NCBI GenBank assembly: GCA_000961845.1
Contig: LADZ01000017.1
Span: 62,001 to 126,000, forward strand
Length of the DNA: 64,000 nt
DNA from: Flavobacteriales bacterium BRH_c54
Lineage (GTDB): Bacteria; Bacteroidota; Bacteroidia; Flavobacteriales_E; Vicingaceae
Direction: 5' to 3'
The notes beneath the pieces were generated by a model. The model saw only the letters and a list, made by a program, of their open reading frames with translations. It was not told the DNA's origin and did no database searches. The position numbers were made by a program, and so were the translations under genes. Numbering within the stretch: position 1 is the first letter of the stretch; each line of letters opens with the position of its first letter. Below, piece after piece: positions 25,221 through 34,314 of the stretch.

Positions 25221-26459
25221 ATGAAACAAACCTTTTACATACTGTTTTTTATCTTTTTTTATTCTAGTTGCGATGCTCAGCAAGATAAAAAGATGCCCGA
25301 AAACATGCAGGCAGTAACTATACCCAAAGCTATTGTAGAAAAACCCGATTTGCCAATTATTACCGGAGCTACCCAAATAGCAAGGTATTTGCCTTTATTG
25401 CAAAACAAAAAAGTAGGAATAGTAGCTAATCATACCGCTGTTATTAATAAAACGCATTTGGTTGATAGTCTTTTAACCTTAAAAATAAATGTGGTAAAAG
25501 TGTTTAGTCCTGAGCATGGGTTTAGAGGAAAGGCTGATGCCGGAGAAAAAGTAAATTCAGCAATTGACGAAAAAACAAAACTTCCTATTGTTTCGCTTTA
25601 TGGAAATAATAAAAAACCTACCAACGAACAATTGCAAAGTGTTGAGGTTGTTGTTTTTGATATTCAGGATGTTGGAGCAAGGTTTTACACTTATATTTCT
25701 ACCATGCATTATGTGATGGAAGCTTGTGCTGAAAATAATATTCCGCTTATCATTTTGGACAGACCGAATCCTAATGGGCATTTTGTTGACGGTCCAATTT
25801 TAGAAGAAAAATATAAATCGTTTATTGGAATGCACCCTGTGCCAATAGTTCATGGAATGACGGTAGGAGAATTCGCTCAAATGATTAATGGCGAAAAATG
25901 GTTGCAAAATGGCGTACAATGCGATTTAACCATCATAAAAATGAAACAGTACGACCATTTAAGTGCTTATGAATTGCCTATAAAACCCTCACCTAATTTA
26001 CCGAATATGAGTAGTGTTTATTTATATCCTTCTTTGTGTTTATTTGAAGGTACACCTATAAGTGTTGGTAGAGGGACAGCATTGCCATTTCAGGTATTGG
26101 GACATCCAAAAATTAACTCAGAAAAATACAGTTTTACTCCCAAAAGTATGGAAGGAGCCAAAAAACCAAAGTTAGAAGGGGAATTGTGTAAAGGTTATAA
26201 TCTATCGGAATATGGAATAACCTGTATGCGAGGACTAAAAAAACTAAATTTATTTTGGTTGTTGGATATTTACCAAAACTTTCCTGAGAAAGAAGGCTTT
26301 TTTACCAGTTCATTTAATTTGTTAGCAGGAACTAACCAACTACAAGAACAAATTAAAGCAGGCAAAACCGAAAAAGAAATTTATGCCTCTTGGCAAGAAG
26401 ATTTGAAACAGTTTAAAAACATCCGAAAAAAATACTTGCTGTATAGAGATTTTGAGTGA
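25221..26459 (+). CDS. DUF1343 / NamZ-like exo-beta-N-acetylmuramidase
   Basis: A 412-residue exported protein (signal peptide ending at SSCDAQ; the Cys could be lipidated). It contains the DUF1343 hallmarks VGIVANHTAV, KVFSPEHGFRGKADAGE, VFDIQDVGARFYTYISTM, LDRPNPNGHFVDGP and YPSLCLFEGTPISVGRGT. Characterised DUF1343 members (NamZ) release terminal N-acetylmuramic acid from peptidoglycan fragments, which points to cell-wall recycling or use of MurNAc. No other muropeptide recycling genes are adjacent. It converges with the SpoIIE gene, 6 bases apart. Confidence 0.85.
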   Translation: MKQTFYILFFIFFYSSCDAQQDKKMPENMQAVTIPKAIVEKPDLPIITGATQIARYLPLLQNKKVGIVANHTAVINKTHLVDSLLTLKINVVKVFSPEHGFRGKADAGEKVNSAIDEKTKLPIVSLYGNNKKPTNEQLQSVEVVVFDIQDVGARFYTYISTMHYVMEACAENNIPLIILDRPNPNGHFVDGPILEEKYKSFIGMHPVPIVHGMTVGEFAQMINGEKWLQNGVQCDLTIIKMKQYDHLSAYELPIKPSPNLPNMSSVYLYPSLCLFEGTPISVGRGTALPFQVLGHPKINSEKYSFTPKSMEGAKKPKLEGELCKGYNLSEYGITCMRGLKKLNLFWLLDIYQNFPEKEGFFTSSFNLLAGTNQLQEQIKAGKTEKEIYASWQEDLKQFKNIRKKYLLYRDFE

Positions 26460-26465
26460 GTTGAT

Positions 26466-28727
26466 TTAAACTCTTACGCCTATGATGCAAACATCATCCA
26501 CTTGTTCTTCGTTACCTTTCCATTTATCAAAGGCTTCGTTTAGTAATTCTTTTTGTTCGCTCATGGTATTTTCTTGTAAACTTAAAAGCAATTGTTTTAG
26601 TTGTGAAGTTTTAAATTTCTTGCCCTTTTCACCTCCAAACTGATCTTGATATCCATCAGTAAAAATATAAAGGGTGTCATTTTTAGTAAGGTTGATTGTA
26701 TGTGTAGTAAATGGTCGAGGGTTATCAGTTTTTCCGATAGGTTGTTTATCAGGTTTGTATTCTAAAAGTTCATTATTTCTAATTATCCATAATGGGTTGT
26801 TGGCTCCTGACCATTGAAGAATTGCTTTGCCTGAATTATTCTGAAAGTTTGTCAGGTCTAATTTACAAAGTGATATATCCATCCCATCTTTTACATCTTC
26901 TTCACTTTTTTCAAAACGTTTTACTACTAATTCTCTTGTCCGGTCTAATAATTTTCCTGTATCAGAAATGTGTTCTTCTAACAATGCTTTAGATAAAGCA
27001 TTAGAACAAACCACCGAAACCAGTGCCCCTGGAACACCATGGCCGGTGCAGTCGGCTGCTGCAAAATATACAATAGCTTCTTTATTAGAAGGATTAGATA
27101 AATTTTCTAGCCAATAAAAATCTCCACTAACAATGTCTTTAGGTTTAAAAAATACAAAGCCATTTTTGAGGTTATCTGAAATTGAGTAACGAGAAGGGAG
27201 TATAGCTTCTTGAATGCGTTTAGCATATTTTATAGAATCTGATATTTCTTTGTTTTTTTCTTCTAAGACTTCTTTTTGGTAAGTTATTTCAGTATTTTTT
27301 TGGTGTAATAATTTATTATGTTTTTTTCTTTGTTGGCTACTTTTAAAAATAATTAGTACTAATGTTAATAATATCACCCCTAAACCTAATGAGCCATAAA
27401 GTTGTAATGATTTTCTTTTATTTTCTTCATCTGCTTTTGCCAATTTCACATCTTTTAATGCGTTTGTTTTGTTAAGTAATTCAATTTCTTGTTGTTTCCT
27501 TTCGTTTTGATATTTTTTCTCCATTTCATTAATTAACGCTGTATTTTTAGTATTAGTAACACTATCATTTAATGCGAGGTATTGAGATTGGTGATAATAA
27601 GCTTTATCAAAGGTTTTTAAGTTTTCATAAGTTAACGATAATCCTTTGTGAGCTTTTATAGTATAGTCTACATATCCCGTTTCTTGTGCGTTACTCAAGG
27701 CATCTTGGTACAAAGCTAATGCTTGGCTATAATTTCCTTTTTTATTATAAATTTTTGCTGCAGCAATTTGAGAAATAGCTAGTTTGCCATGAGCTCCTAT
27801 TTCTTTTTTAAGTTTAATTGACTTTAATGCATACTCTAATGATTTGTCATCGTCTCCTGTTAGTTCAAAATTGACACTAAGATTATTGTAACACTGAGCA
27901 ATCATAGGTTTATCTCCTAGTTCAATAAGAATCTCCAATGCTTCAAAAAACAATTTTCTAGCTTTTTCATATTCGCCTAAATAATCATACGCAGTACCTA
28001 AGCTTGTTAAAGATATACCATATTGTTTTTGATCACCTATGGTTTGAGCTTCATTTTTTTGTCTTTCATAAATTTTTATAGCCTCATGGTAATTTTTTTG
28101 CCCCGAATAAATTAGCCCTATGTTAGACAATGTACCTATTGTCATTGAGGTGTCTTTTAAATTTTCGTATATATTTAGTGCTTGCAGATATAATTTAAGT
28201 GCTTCCGTTGGATTACCTGCAATATCATACATAATTCCTGTGTTATTGTAAGATTGACCAGCTCCTAAGCTATCTCCTATATCTATTCTTATCTTACCTG
28301 CTTTTTTAAAATGCTCACCTGCTTTTTCATAATTTCCTGAATAGTAATAAGCTACTCCTATGTCATTATAGCCTTCAGCTATTCCATTTTTATTTTTTAA
28401 TTCTAGATGTACCTTTTGAGCTTTTTTATAATAATCAACAGCTAATGGGTAATTTCCTATTGACTGAGCAGTTAATGCATACTCACGATAAGCCTCTGCT
28501 AACCATTTTTTTTCTTTATGGTTTTTTGCTAAGGCTATTGCTTGGCTATTAAAATAATAAGCTGTATCTGGATTTTCTTTTCGATAAAATATTGCTAATT
28601 GTTCGTATGCAATAATCTTTGAAGTGTCTGACTCTGTTGTTTGTATGAAATTATAAAGACTATCTGATACATTGTTAGCATTACACCAAAATGGAATAGT
28701 TAGTAATACAATTAAGAGGTTTTTCAT
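26466..28727 (-). CDS. TPR-repeat SpoIIE/PP2C phosphatase
   Basis: The start is placed at the Met at 28727 (MKNLLIVLLTIPFWCNA signal); an in-frame Met at 28745 adds six residues. The 753-residue product has about nine TPR units (about 30-400), a coiled region, one transmembrane helix (about 440-462), a second coiled coil, and a SpoIIE/PP2C domain with KPKDIVSGDFYWLE, AAADCTGHGVPGA and LYIFTDGYQDQFGG. Such proteins dephosphorylate regulatory partners such as anti-anti-sigma or SiaC-type proteins. The divergent neighbour is a SiaC family protein, a likely substrate. Confidence 0.85.
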   Translation of the reverse strand: MKNLLIVLLTIPFWCNANNVSDSLYNFIQTTESDTSKIIAYEQLAIFYRKENPDTAYYFNSQAIALAKNHKEKKWLAEAYREYALTAQSIGNYPLAVDYYKKAQKVHLELKNKNGIAEGYNDIGVAYYYSGNYEKAGEHFKKAGKIRIDIGDSLGAGQSYNNTGIMYDIAGNPTEALKLYLQALNIYENLKDTSMTIGTLSNIGLIYSGQKNYHEAIKIYERQKNEAQTIGDQKQYGISLTSLGTAYDYLGEYEKARKLFFEALEILIELGDKPMIAQCYNNLSVNFELTGDDDKSLEYALKSIKLKKEIGAHGKLAISQIAAAKIYNKKGNYSQALALYQDALSNAQETGYVDYTIKAHKGLSLTYENLKTFDKAYYHQSQYLALNDSVTNTKNTALINEMEKKYQNERKQQEIELLNKTNALKDVKLAKADEENKRKSLQLYGSLGLGVILLTLVLIIFKSSQQRKKHNKLLHQKNTEITYQKEVLEEKNKEISDSIKYAKRIQEAILPSRYSISDNLKNGFVFFKPKDIVSGDFYWLENLSNPSNKEAIVYFAAADCTGHGVPGALVSVVCSNALSKALLEEHISDTGKLLDRTRELVVKRFEKSEEDVKDGMDISLCKLDLTNFQNNSGKAILQWSGANNPLWIIRNNELLEYKPDKQPIGKTDNPRPFTTHTINLTKNDTLYIFTDGYQDQFGGEKGKKFKTSQLKQLLLSLQENTMSEQKELLNEAFDKWKGNEEQVDDVCIIGVRV

Positions 28728-28878
28728 GGGGACTAAAATAGACATTTTTATTATTTTCTAACTAAAAACGGAAATTCTATAAAATTTTTATACTGTTGAA
28801 CATCTCTATATGTTTTTATTTACAATTTCATAACACACTGTTAATTCTTGCATTACATTAAAAAAGGTAGTCTGTTAG

Positions 28879-28886
28879 TAGCTTTG
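28879..28886 (+). promoter_or_regulatory. -7 element for the SiaC-like gene
   Basis: TAGCTTTG, an exact TAnnTTTG element ending 13 bases before the ATG, so the leader would be only a few bases long. No -33 TTTG at the expected distance. Confidence 0.4.
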
Positions 28887-28899
28887 AAATAAAAAAACA

Positions 28900-29289
28900 A
28901 TGGACAAATTTGAAATTAAAGAGGATACCAATACTCCCTTAGTTTTAATCAATTTTAAAACGGGAAGCATCAAGTTAATAGGTTCTTCTACCCATTCAAG
29001 ACCGGAAGAATTTTATCCTACAATTTTAAAAATGCTTAAAAAGTATTTTGAAAATCCGGCAAAAAGTACCAAAGTTTTAATCGACTTAGATTATTACAAT
29101 GATACTTCTTTCAACTATATTTTTCAATTGGTAGAATTAATTGTTGGTTTAGAAAAATTCAATAGAACACAACTTAATTTAGAGTGGTATTGTCATCCCG
29201 AAGATAGAGGAATATTGGATGATATTAAGATGATTAGTTATCAACTTCAATATCCTATAAAAGTGTTAACCTATGAGTTGGTTGGATAA
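28900..29289 (+). CDS. SiaC family (DUF1987) regulatory phosphoprotein
   Basis: A 129-residue cytoplasmic protein of the SiaC/DUF1987 family: G-SIKLIGSSTHSRPEEFYPTI, IDLDYYNDTSFNYIF and LEWYCHPEDRGILDD match the family. In Pseudomonas the SiaA phosphatase (PP2C/SpoIIE) and the SiaB kinase control SiaC phosphorylation on a Thr in the YxNT/S segment, and SiaC then activates a diguanylate cyclase. The equivalent residues here are Thr69/Ser70. A SpoIIE phosphatase is divergent, 150-170 bases away; no SiaB-type kinase is adjacent. What it controls in this organism is unknown. Confidence 0.85.
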   Translation: MDKFEIKEDTNTPLVLINFKTGSIKLIGSSTHSRPEEFYPTILKMLKKYFENPAKSTKVLIDLDYYNDTSFNYIFQLVELIVGLEKFNRTQLNLEWYCHPEDRGILDDIKMISYQLQYPIKVLTYELVG

Positions 29290-29293
29290 AGTG

Positions 29294-29340
29294 CCACCCC
29301 AATCCTCCCAAAGGGAGGGAGTTTCCATGCTTTGGTGTGG
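29294..29340. repeat. Nested palindrome between convergent genes
   Basis: An inner stem CCTCCC-AAA-GGGAGG (29304-29318) sits within an outer stem CCACCCCA/TGGTGTGG (29294-29301 with 29333-29340, one mismatch). It is much more GC-rich than the surroundings and similar in style to the palindromes at 1968-2091. It may end transcription of both the SiaC-like and the M42 genes. Confidence 0.5.
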
Positions 29341-29403
29341 ATTAAGTAAGAACTTAGACCTCACCCTATAAACTCATAAATTTTTAATTCAATAACCTGG
29401 CTA

Positions 29404-30453
29404 TCAAAATTTCCAGTTGTAAGTATTGATTTCCAATAAACAGTTAGAAAGTAAATCGATACTTCCTTGAATATCGTCTTTGTTTGCCATTTCAATTACT
29501 TGGTGTATATGTCTGGTTGGAATAGAAATAGCTCCTGAAATAGCTCCTCCGGCACTCATTCGTTGTATTCCGGCAGTATCTGTTCCTCCAGCCGTTAAAA
29601 TTTCTTTCTGATAGGTGATTTTATGTTTTTTAGCAACACCTTCCATAAATTTCACCATTCTGTAATCGCAAATGGTAGAGCTGTCCATTACTTTTATGGC
29701 TGTTCCATCACCTAATTTGGTAATCATTTCTTCAGCTTTAGCTCCTGGCACATCATAAGCAATGGTGGTATCTAATCCAAATCCAAAGTCAGGTTGAATT
29801 TTTAATGATGCTACACTTGCGCCTCTAATACCAACTTCTTCTTGAACTGTGAAAACACCATACACATCATAAGGAACAGCTTGTTTTTTTAAGTCTCTTA
29901 GTGATTCAATAAGAATAAAAACTGCTAATCGGTTATCCAACGATTTGCAATTAACACAGTTGCCCATTTCTATCAGGTTTCTGTCTCTTGTAATTGGGTC
30001 GCCAAGACTTACAATTTTTTCTACTTCTTTTTTGTTCATTCCTAAATCAATAAAAAAGTCGGTAGTTTTTAATTGTTTGGTTTTTTCTTCGGCCGTCATA
30101 ACATGAATAGGCTTAGAACCCATTACACCAATAACATCTTTTTTCCCATGAATGATAACTCTTTGTGCAGTTAATGTTTTCGGATCGAATCCTCCTAAGG
30201 TATGAAAACGTACAAACCCGTTATCATCAATATGGGTAACAATAAATCCAATTTCGTCCATGTGGGCGCCAATCATTACTTTTTTGGATTCTTTTCCTTT
30301 TTTAATAGCATAAACGTTTCCCATATTATCTACAGAAACTTCATCAACTAAAGGAGTTACCTCTCTAATTACAATTTCTCTAATACGTTGTTCATGTCCG
30401 GGAGCTCCGGCAGCTTCGGCAATTTCTTTAAGTAAGGTTATGTTTAATGACAT
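29404..30453 (-). CDS. M42 family metallo-aminopeptidase
   Basis: A 349-residue M42 peptidase (glutamyl aminopeptidase / deblocking aminopeptidase family). Metal and catalytic segments are in place: MIGAHMDEIGFIVTHID, CKSLDNRLAVFILIESL, VQEEVGIRGA, GLDTT and the late ISIPTRHIHQVIE with the last His ligand. The enzyme is cytoplasmic, forms large tetrahedral oligomers in known members, and trims peptides. It is the third gene of the IPExxxVDY-pyk-M42 run, 26 bases after pyk. Confidence 0.88.
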   Translation of the reverse strand: MSLNITLLKEIAEAAGAPGHEQRIREIVIREVTPLVDEVSVDNMGNVYAIKKGKESKKVMIGAHMDEIGFIVTHIDDNGFVRFHTLGGFDPKTLTAQRVIIHGKKDVIGVMGSKPIHVMTAEEKTKQLKTTDFFIDLGMNKKEVEKIVSLGDPITRDRNLIEMGNCVNCKSLDNRLAVFILIESLRDLKKQAVPYDVYGVFTVQEEVGIRGASVASLKIQPDFGFGLDTTIAYDVPGAKAEEMITKLGDGTAIKVMDSSTICDYRMVKFMEGVAKKHKITYQKEILTAGGTDTAGIQRMSAGGAISGAISIPTRHIHQVIEMANKDDIQGSIDLLSNCLLEINTYNWKF

Positions 30454-30479
30454 AGTATTATTTTTAATGTTTTTATTTT

Positions 30480-31907
30480 TTAATCAACAATGCTTAATTT
30501 CATCATGTTTGTTTGTCCTTTCTCACTAATAGGCATACTCGCTAAGTTGATGACTAAGTCTTTAGATTTAATTCTTTTTTCTTTCTTTAAGATGTATTTG
30601 ATATCAGCAATAGTATGGTCGGTGCTTACAAACTTATCATAGTAAAAAACTTTTACTCCCCAAACTAAGCTCAACATGTTTAAGATGTCTTTATTTCCAG
30701 TAAAAACAAAAACACCGGCTCTTGGTCTAAAGCTCGATATTTTAAAACCTGTATAACCGGAAAAAGTCATGGTAACAATAGCCGCAGCATTTGTTCTGTG
30801 AGCTAATCTGCATGAGTTAAAACAAATAGAATCTGTAATGTATCTTTCTTCATTATTTTCGTCTGGCGGATATTCGTAATGATAAAGCGAATCGCTAGTT
30901 TCTACATTTTCGATAATGCTTGCCATTGCTTTTATTACTGCTACAGGATGCTTTCCAACGGAAGTTTCTGCACTAAGCATAACTGCATCAGCACCATCTA
31001 ACACTGCATTTGCCACATCGTTAACTTCTGCTCTGGTAGGCGTAATGTTTTCTATCATGCTTTCCATCATTTGGGTAGCAATAATTACAGGCTTGGCAGC
31101 TTGCATACATTTTTTCACTATCATTTTTTGGGTAAGTGGTACTTTATGGAAAGGAATTTCTACACCTAAATCACCACGAGCAACCATAATGGCATCCGTT
31201 TCTTTAATGATGTCGTCAATTTCGGCTACCGCTTCAGGTTTTTCAATTTTGGCAACAATTTTAGCATTGCTTTTTGCTTTGGCAATAAGGTGTCTTAACT
31301 CAATAATATCTCTGGCATTTCTCACAAAGGATAAACCTATCCATGAGATATTCATTTTTAGGGCAAATTTTAAATCTTCTAAATCTTTTGCGGTTAAACT
31401 TGGTAATGAAACCTTGGTATTAGGTAGATTAACACCTTTGTTGGAGGATAATTTTCCGCCATGGATTACTTTGGTAATTACTTCGTTTTTTCTGTTGGTA
31501 GAAACCACTTCTAACGCCAACTTCCCGTCATCCAACAATATTCTTTCTTTTGGTTTTACATCTTTAGGAAAGTTTTGGTAGCTGATGTATGCTTTTTCAG
31601 CAGTTCCTTCGCATTTAGTTGTAGTAAGAATAAATTTACTACCATTTTTAAGCATTACACCATTGTTTTCAATTTTCCCTACTCTAATTTTTGGACCTTG
31701 TAAATCGGCTAAAATAGCTGTGTGTGTACCTAGTTCGGTGTTTATTTCTCTAATGTTATGGATTACTTGTTCGTGATCTTCATAATTTCCGTGAGAAAAA
31801 TTTACCCTGCAAACGTTAACTCCTGCTTTAATAATTTTTTTAAGCATTGCTTTTGAGGAGGTAGCAGGACCAATGGTCGCAACAATTTTTGTTTTTCTGT
31901 AGTTCAT
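30480..31907 (-). CDS. pyk: Pyruvate kinase
   Basis: A 475-residue glycolytic enzyme converting phosphoenolpyruvate and ADP to pyruvate and ATP. Visible signatures: TKIVATIGPATSSK, VCRVNFSHGN, the active-site IVAKIEKPEAV (catalytic Lys), VARGDLGVEIP, PTRAEVNDVANAVLDGADAVMLSAETSVGKHPV-type segment (TRAEVNDVANAVLDG) and a C-terminal regulatory domain. The start codon overlaps the stop of the preceding IPExxxVDY gene (TAATG), an arrangement that indicates coupling. The length is normal. Confidence 0.95.
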   Translation of the reverse strand: MNYRKTKIVATIGPATSSKAMLKKIIKAGVNVCRVNFSHGNYEDHEQVIHNIREINTELGTHTAILADLQGPKIRVGKIENNGVMLKNGSKFILTTTKCEGTAEKAYISYQNFPKDVKPKERILLDDGKLALEVVSTNRKNEVITKVIHGGKLSSNKGVNLPNTKVSLPSLTAKDLEDLKFALKMNISWIGLSFVRNARDIIELRHLIAKAKSNAKIVAKIEKPEAVAEIDDIIKETDAIMVARGDLGVEIPFHKVPLTQKMIVKKCMQAAKPVIIATQMMESMIENITPTRAEVNDVANAVLDGADAVMLSAETSVGKHPVAVIKAMASIIENVETSDSLYHYEYPPDENNEERYITDSICFNSCRLAHRTNAAAIVTMTFSGYTGFKISSFRPRAGVFVFTGNKDILNMLSLVWGVKVFYYDKFVSTDHTIADIKYILKKEKRIKSKDLVINLASMPISEKGQTNMMKLSIVD

Positions 31908-32320
31908 TAAAATAATAAGTTTTGTTTCGATTTAAGTTCTTTTACATCTATTCTGTGAGCAATAATAACAACATCTATTTCTTTAACTTTTTTGGTTAAA
32001 TTTTCAACAAGTTTGTCGGTAACACTGCCTTTTAATACAAGAAAATAATCAATACTTTGTTTTTCACTAACTAAATAACCTTCGCTACTTTTGTTGGCTA
32101 TTACAAAATATTCTATGTTGTTGTCTTCGTCAATATATTCAAAAAACGGAAAGTTAATGATTTCGTTTTTTTTTTGTATTTCGTAATCTTCAATTCTTTT
32201 AAAGTTTGTTTTTAGGGCATTGTTTAATGACCAACAAATTCTATAATCTTTTGAATGACAACTAATTCCAATCAATTCAAAGTCGTATTCATTTTCAAGG
32301 CTAAACGTTAGTTTTGACAT
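31907..32320 (-). CDS. IPExxxVDY family protein
   Basis: A 137-residue protein whose start (DFELIGISCHSKDYRICWSL) fits the IPExxxVDY family of Bacteroidota, which is regularly found just before pyruvate kinase, as here (TAATG overlap). The motif that names the family is not literally present; the corresponding place reads FPFFEYIDEDNNIEY. Function unknown. An exact -7 element (TAAATTTG) lies 34 bases upstream, so the run IPExxxVDY-pyk-M42 probably starts here. Confidence 0.75.
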   Translation of the reverse strand: MSKLTFSLENEYDFELIGISCHSKDYRICWSLNNALKTNFKRIEDYEIQKKNEIINFPFFEYIDEDNNIEYFVIANKSSEGYLVSEKQSIDYFLVLKGSVTDKLVENLTKKVKEIDVVIIAHRIDVKELKSKQNLLF

Positions 32321-32354
32321 CGCTTTTTCCCTCTAATTTTAGATGTAAAGGTAG

Positions 32355-32362
32355 CAAATTTA
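32355..32362 (-). promoter_or_regulatory. -7 element for the IPExxxVDY-pyk-M42 operon
   Basis: The complement reads TAAATTTG, matching TAnnTTTG, 34 bases before the start codon; no -33 TTTG at 19-21 bp. Confidence 0.35.
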
Positions 32363-32473
32363 TGGGTTAATTCAGTATATTGTTATCGATTTTACCCTTA
32401 TTATTTGAATGCAAAACCTACGTTGAAAGGTAAGTTTTAAGGAAGTTTTTTTGAAAATTTTCCCCCCTAGAGT

Positions 32474-32908
32474 TTAATAATTCTTTAAGTAAGCTATACA
32501 TTTTAATTCTATGGCAATGGGAGAGGGAAGAGCACCTACTTCAATAGTAGTTCTACATGGTTGATTTTCTTTAAAGTATTCAGCATAAACTTTGTTATAG
32601 GTTTTAAAGTCTCTTTTCATATCAGTAAGAAAAACAGTAACATCTACTAAATCGTTCCAAGTAGCACCGGACTCCTCTAAAATTAGTTTTACATTATCGA
32701 AAACCGATCGACACTGAGCCTCAAAATCGAAAATTTCATAATTTCCGTTTTTATCGAATTTTAATCCCGGAATATTAGCTTCTTCGCTACCAGAACCGGC
32801 AGCCCTAGGACCAACACCGGATAAAAAAAGTAAGTTACCTGCTTTTTTTGCATGAGGATAAAGCCCCATTGGTTTTGGGGCTTTATCTGTATTTATGCTG
32901 TTATTCAT
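32474..32908 (-). CDS. RidA family (YjgF) deaminase
   Basis: A 144-residue RidA/YjgF/UK114 protein: GNLLFLSGVGPR, FEAQCRSVFDNVKLILEESGATWNDLVDVTVFLTD (in pieces here: AQCRSVFDNVKLILEESG, DVTVFLTDM), and CRTTIEVGALPSPIAIELKCIA with the conserved Arg that binds the carboxylate of imine or enamine substrates. Family members hydrolyse reactive imines; this longer subgroup includes 2-aminomuconate deaminase-like proteins. It comes third after two exported proteins, 17 bases downstream. The coding sequence for residues 7-17 forms a strong hairpin (32857-32887). Confidence 0.85.
   Translation of the reverse strand: MNNSINTDKAPKPMGLYPHAKKAGNLLFLSGVGPRAAGSGSEEANIPGLKFDKNGNYEIFDFEAQCRSVFDNVKLILEESGATWNDLVDVTVFLTDMKRDFKTYNKVYAEYFKENQPCRTTIEVGALPSPIAIELKCIAYLKNY
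32857..32887 (-). other. 12-bp perfect hairpin inside the RidA gene start
   Basis: Positions 32857-32868 pair without mismatch with 32876-32887 around a seven-base loop (GATAAAGCCCCA arms). It lies in codons about 7-17 of the RidA gene. No T-run follows, so it is not a typical terminator. Confidence 0.6.
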
Positions 32909-32925
32909 TTTATTTATACTATTTT

Positions 32926-33423
32926 TTATTCGTTACTAAGAATGATTTTTTGTAACTCTTTCAATTTATTATTTTCTTTCTTCAACTTTTCTGTCATTTC
33001 GTTGATTTTGTTTGTACTATTTTTTATGGCTTCATCAACTTTATTGTCATTATTGGCAGGGTCATTTTTTTGAGCTTGAATTTCTTCTAGATTCTTTTCT
33101 TCTTTTTGAATTTCTTCAACCATTGTTTGTATATTTTTTTCAACTACTTCTTTATCTTTTTTAGCTTGAACTTTAGCATTGGCAGCTCTATCTTGACCAA
33201 ACTCTTTGCCTTCTAGATCTCCTTTATTCTTCCCATAAGCATTTCCGTTATTGTTTTTTTCTTCATTTTTATTGGTTGTTGCTTCTTTCTGTTTCTTTTC
33301 TTTTTTTATCTTAGTTTCTTTTTTTTCAACCTTTACTTCATTTTTAGAGGTTTTGTTTTGGGCATTAACATTCATAGTAAGAGAAAAAATTAATGCAGTT
33401 GCAATTACAATTGTTGTTTTCAT
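32926..33423 (-). CDS. Exported Lys/Glu-rich coiled-coil protein
   Basis: A 165-residue protein with a Sec signal peptide (MKTTIVIATALIFSLTMNVNAQ) and a mature part made almost wholly of Lys, Glu, Asn and Gln, with a coiled-coil heptad pattern about residues 95-165. No catalytic motif and no recognised domain. The composition is close to low complexity, so homology searches would be unreliable. It follows a lipoprotein gene by 12 bases and precedes RidA by 17, in one operon. Confidence 0.6.
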   Translation of the reverse strand: MKTTIVIATALIFSLTMNVNAQNKTSKNEVKVEKKETKIKKEKKQKEATTNKNEEKNNNGNAYGKNKGDLEGKEFGQDRAANAKVQAKKDKEVVEKNIQTMVEEIQKEEKNLEEIQAQKNDPANNDNKVDEAIKNSTNKINEMTEKLKKENNKLKELQKIILSNE

Positions 33424-33435
33424 ATTGTTGTGGAT

Positions 33436-34233
33436 TTAGTTTATAATTTGATTTCTAATTTTGGTTACTTTATTAGCAATATTAATAAAGTCTTCTTGAT
33501 TTTTAATTATAAAAATTTCATCTAATTGTTTTAATTGATTGTTTAAGTTGGCAATATTATCACTTTTAAAACTTTCTAATAAGTTAATTAGCTCAACTAA
33601 AGATTGTTTTTGGGCGTTAATTTTTTGTTTAATTACACTATTATCAATATCTTTCGCAGATTGACGAGTTCCTAAATATAAACCTTCTATCCAACCTCCT
33701 GCCAATACTAAAGCAGCTAATTCTTCTTGTTGCGTTGTTTTTAGGTAAGCATCTGCTTGTCTGTAACTTTGCTCTGCAATGAATAGTACAGAGTCTTTTG
33801 TTTCTATGTTGTTTTCAATTCTTTCAATAGTAGCAACATCAAAAACATTGGTTAAACCTAACTCTTCAGCTAATTTTTTAGAGCAATTAATATAAAGCAT
33901 GCAGGCTTGTGTTTGGTCGAAAATGGTTGCATAACTTAAATCAACACCATAAATACCAAAGTTTAGTGCTTTTTGAGTGCTGGTAGTGTAGCTATTTACA
34001 TTTTCTACTGCATTAAGATAATTCTTATCATAAATAACACCTTCTGTTTTAAAGATTTCAGCAGCTTCTAAAGGTAGAGGAACTGTAGATAGTACTTTGT
34101 TTGAGGCTTCAACTCTTTTTTCGGTTCTAATTTCTATAGCTTCTTTATTTTCTACGATGCTTGTTTCTTCATCAGCACATGACGTTAGTAGTAACAAAAA
34201 TAAAGTAGGAAGTAGTAGAAAATAGTAACGCAT
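33436..34233 (-). CDS. Lipoprotein of unknown function
   Basis: A 265-residue lipoprotein (MRYYFLLLPTLFLLLLTSC, lipobox LTSC). The mature protein is predicted mainly helical, with segments such as ALNFGIYGVDLSYATIFDQTQACMLYI and LVLAGGWIEGLYLGTRQS; in quoted parts only: NFGIYGVDLSYATIFDQTQ. I have seen this kind of helical lipoprotein in Bacteroidota, but cannot give a function. It heads an operon with the coiled-coil protein and RidA and has a full promoter 26 bases upstream. Confidence 0.6.
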   Translation of the reverse strand: MRYYFLLLPTLFLLLLTSCADEETSIVENKEAIEIRTEKRVEASNKVLSTVPLPLEAAEIFKTEGVIYDKNYLNAVENVNSYTTSTQKALNFGIYGVDLSYATIFDQTQACMLYINCSKKLAEELGLTNVFDVATIERIENNIETKDSVLFIAEQSYRQADAYLKTTQQEELAALVLAGGWIEGLYLGTRQSAKDIDNSVIKQKINAQKQSLVELINLLESFKSDNIANLNNQLKQLDEIFIIKNQEDFINIANKVTKIRNQIIN

Positions 34234-34259
34234 AGTTTTAGTGAAGTTTTAAACCATAA

Positions 34260-34290
34260 CAAAGATAAAAAATTAAATGACGTACACAAA
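34260..34290 (-). promoter_or_regulatory. Bacteroidota promoter of the lipoprotein-RidA operon
   Basis: On the minus strand, TTTG (complement of 34287-34290), 19 bases, TATCTTTG (complement of 34260-34267). An exact match to the phylum consensus, ending 26 bases before the ATG at 34233. Confidence 0.7.
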
Positions 34291-34314
34291 TTTTGTTTTT
34301 AGGGATATAAAATA

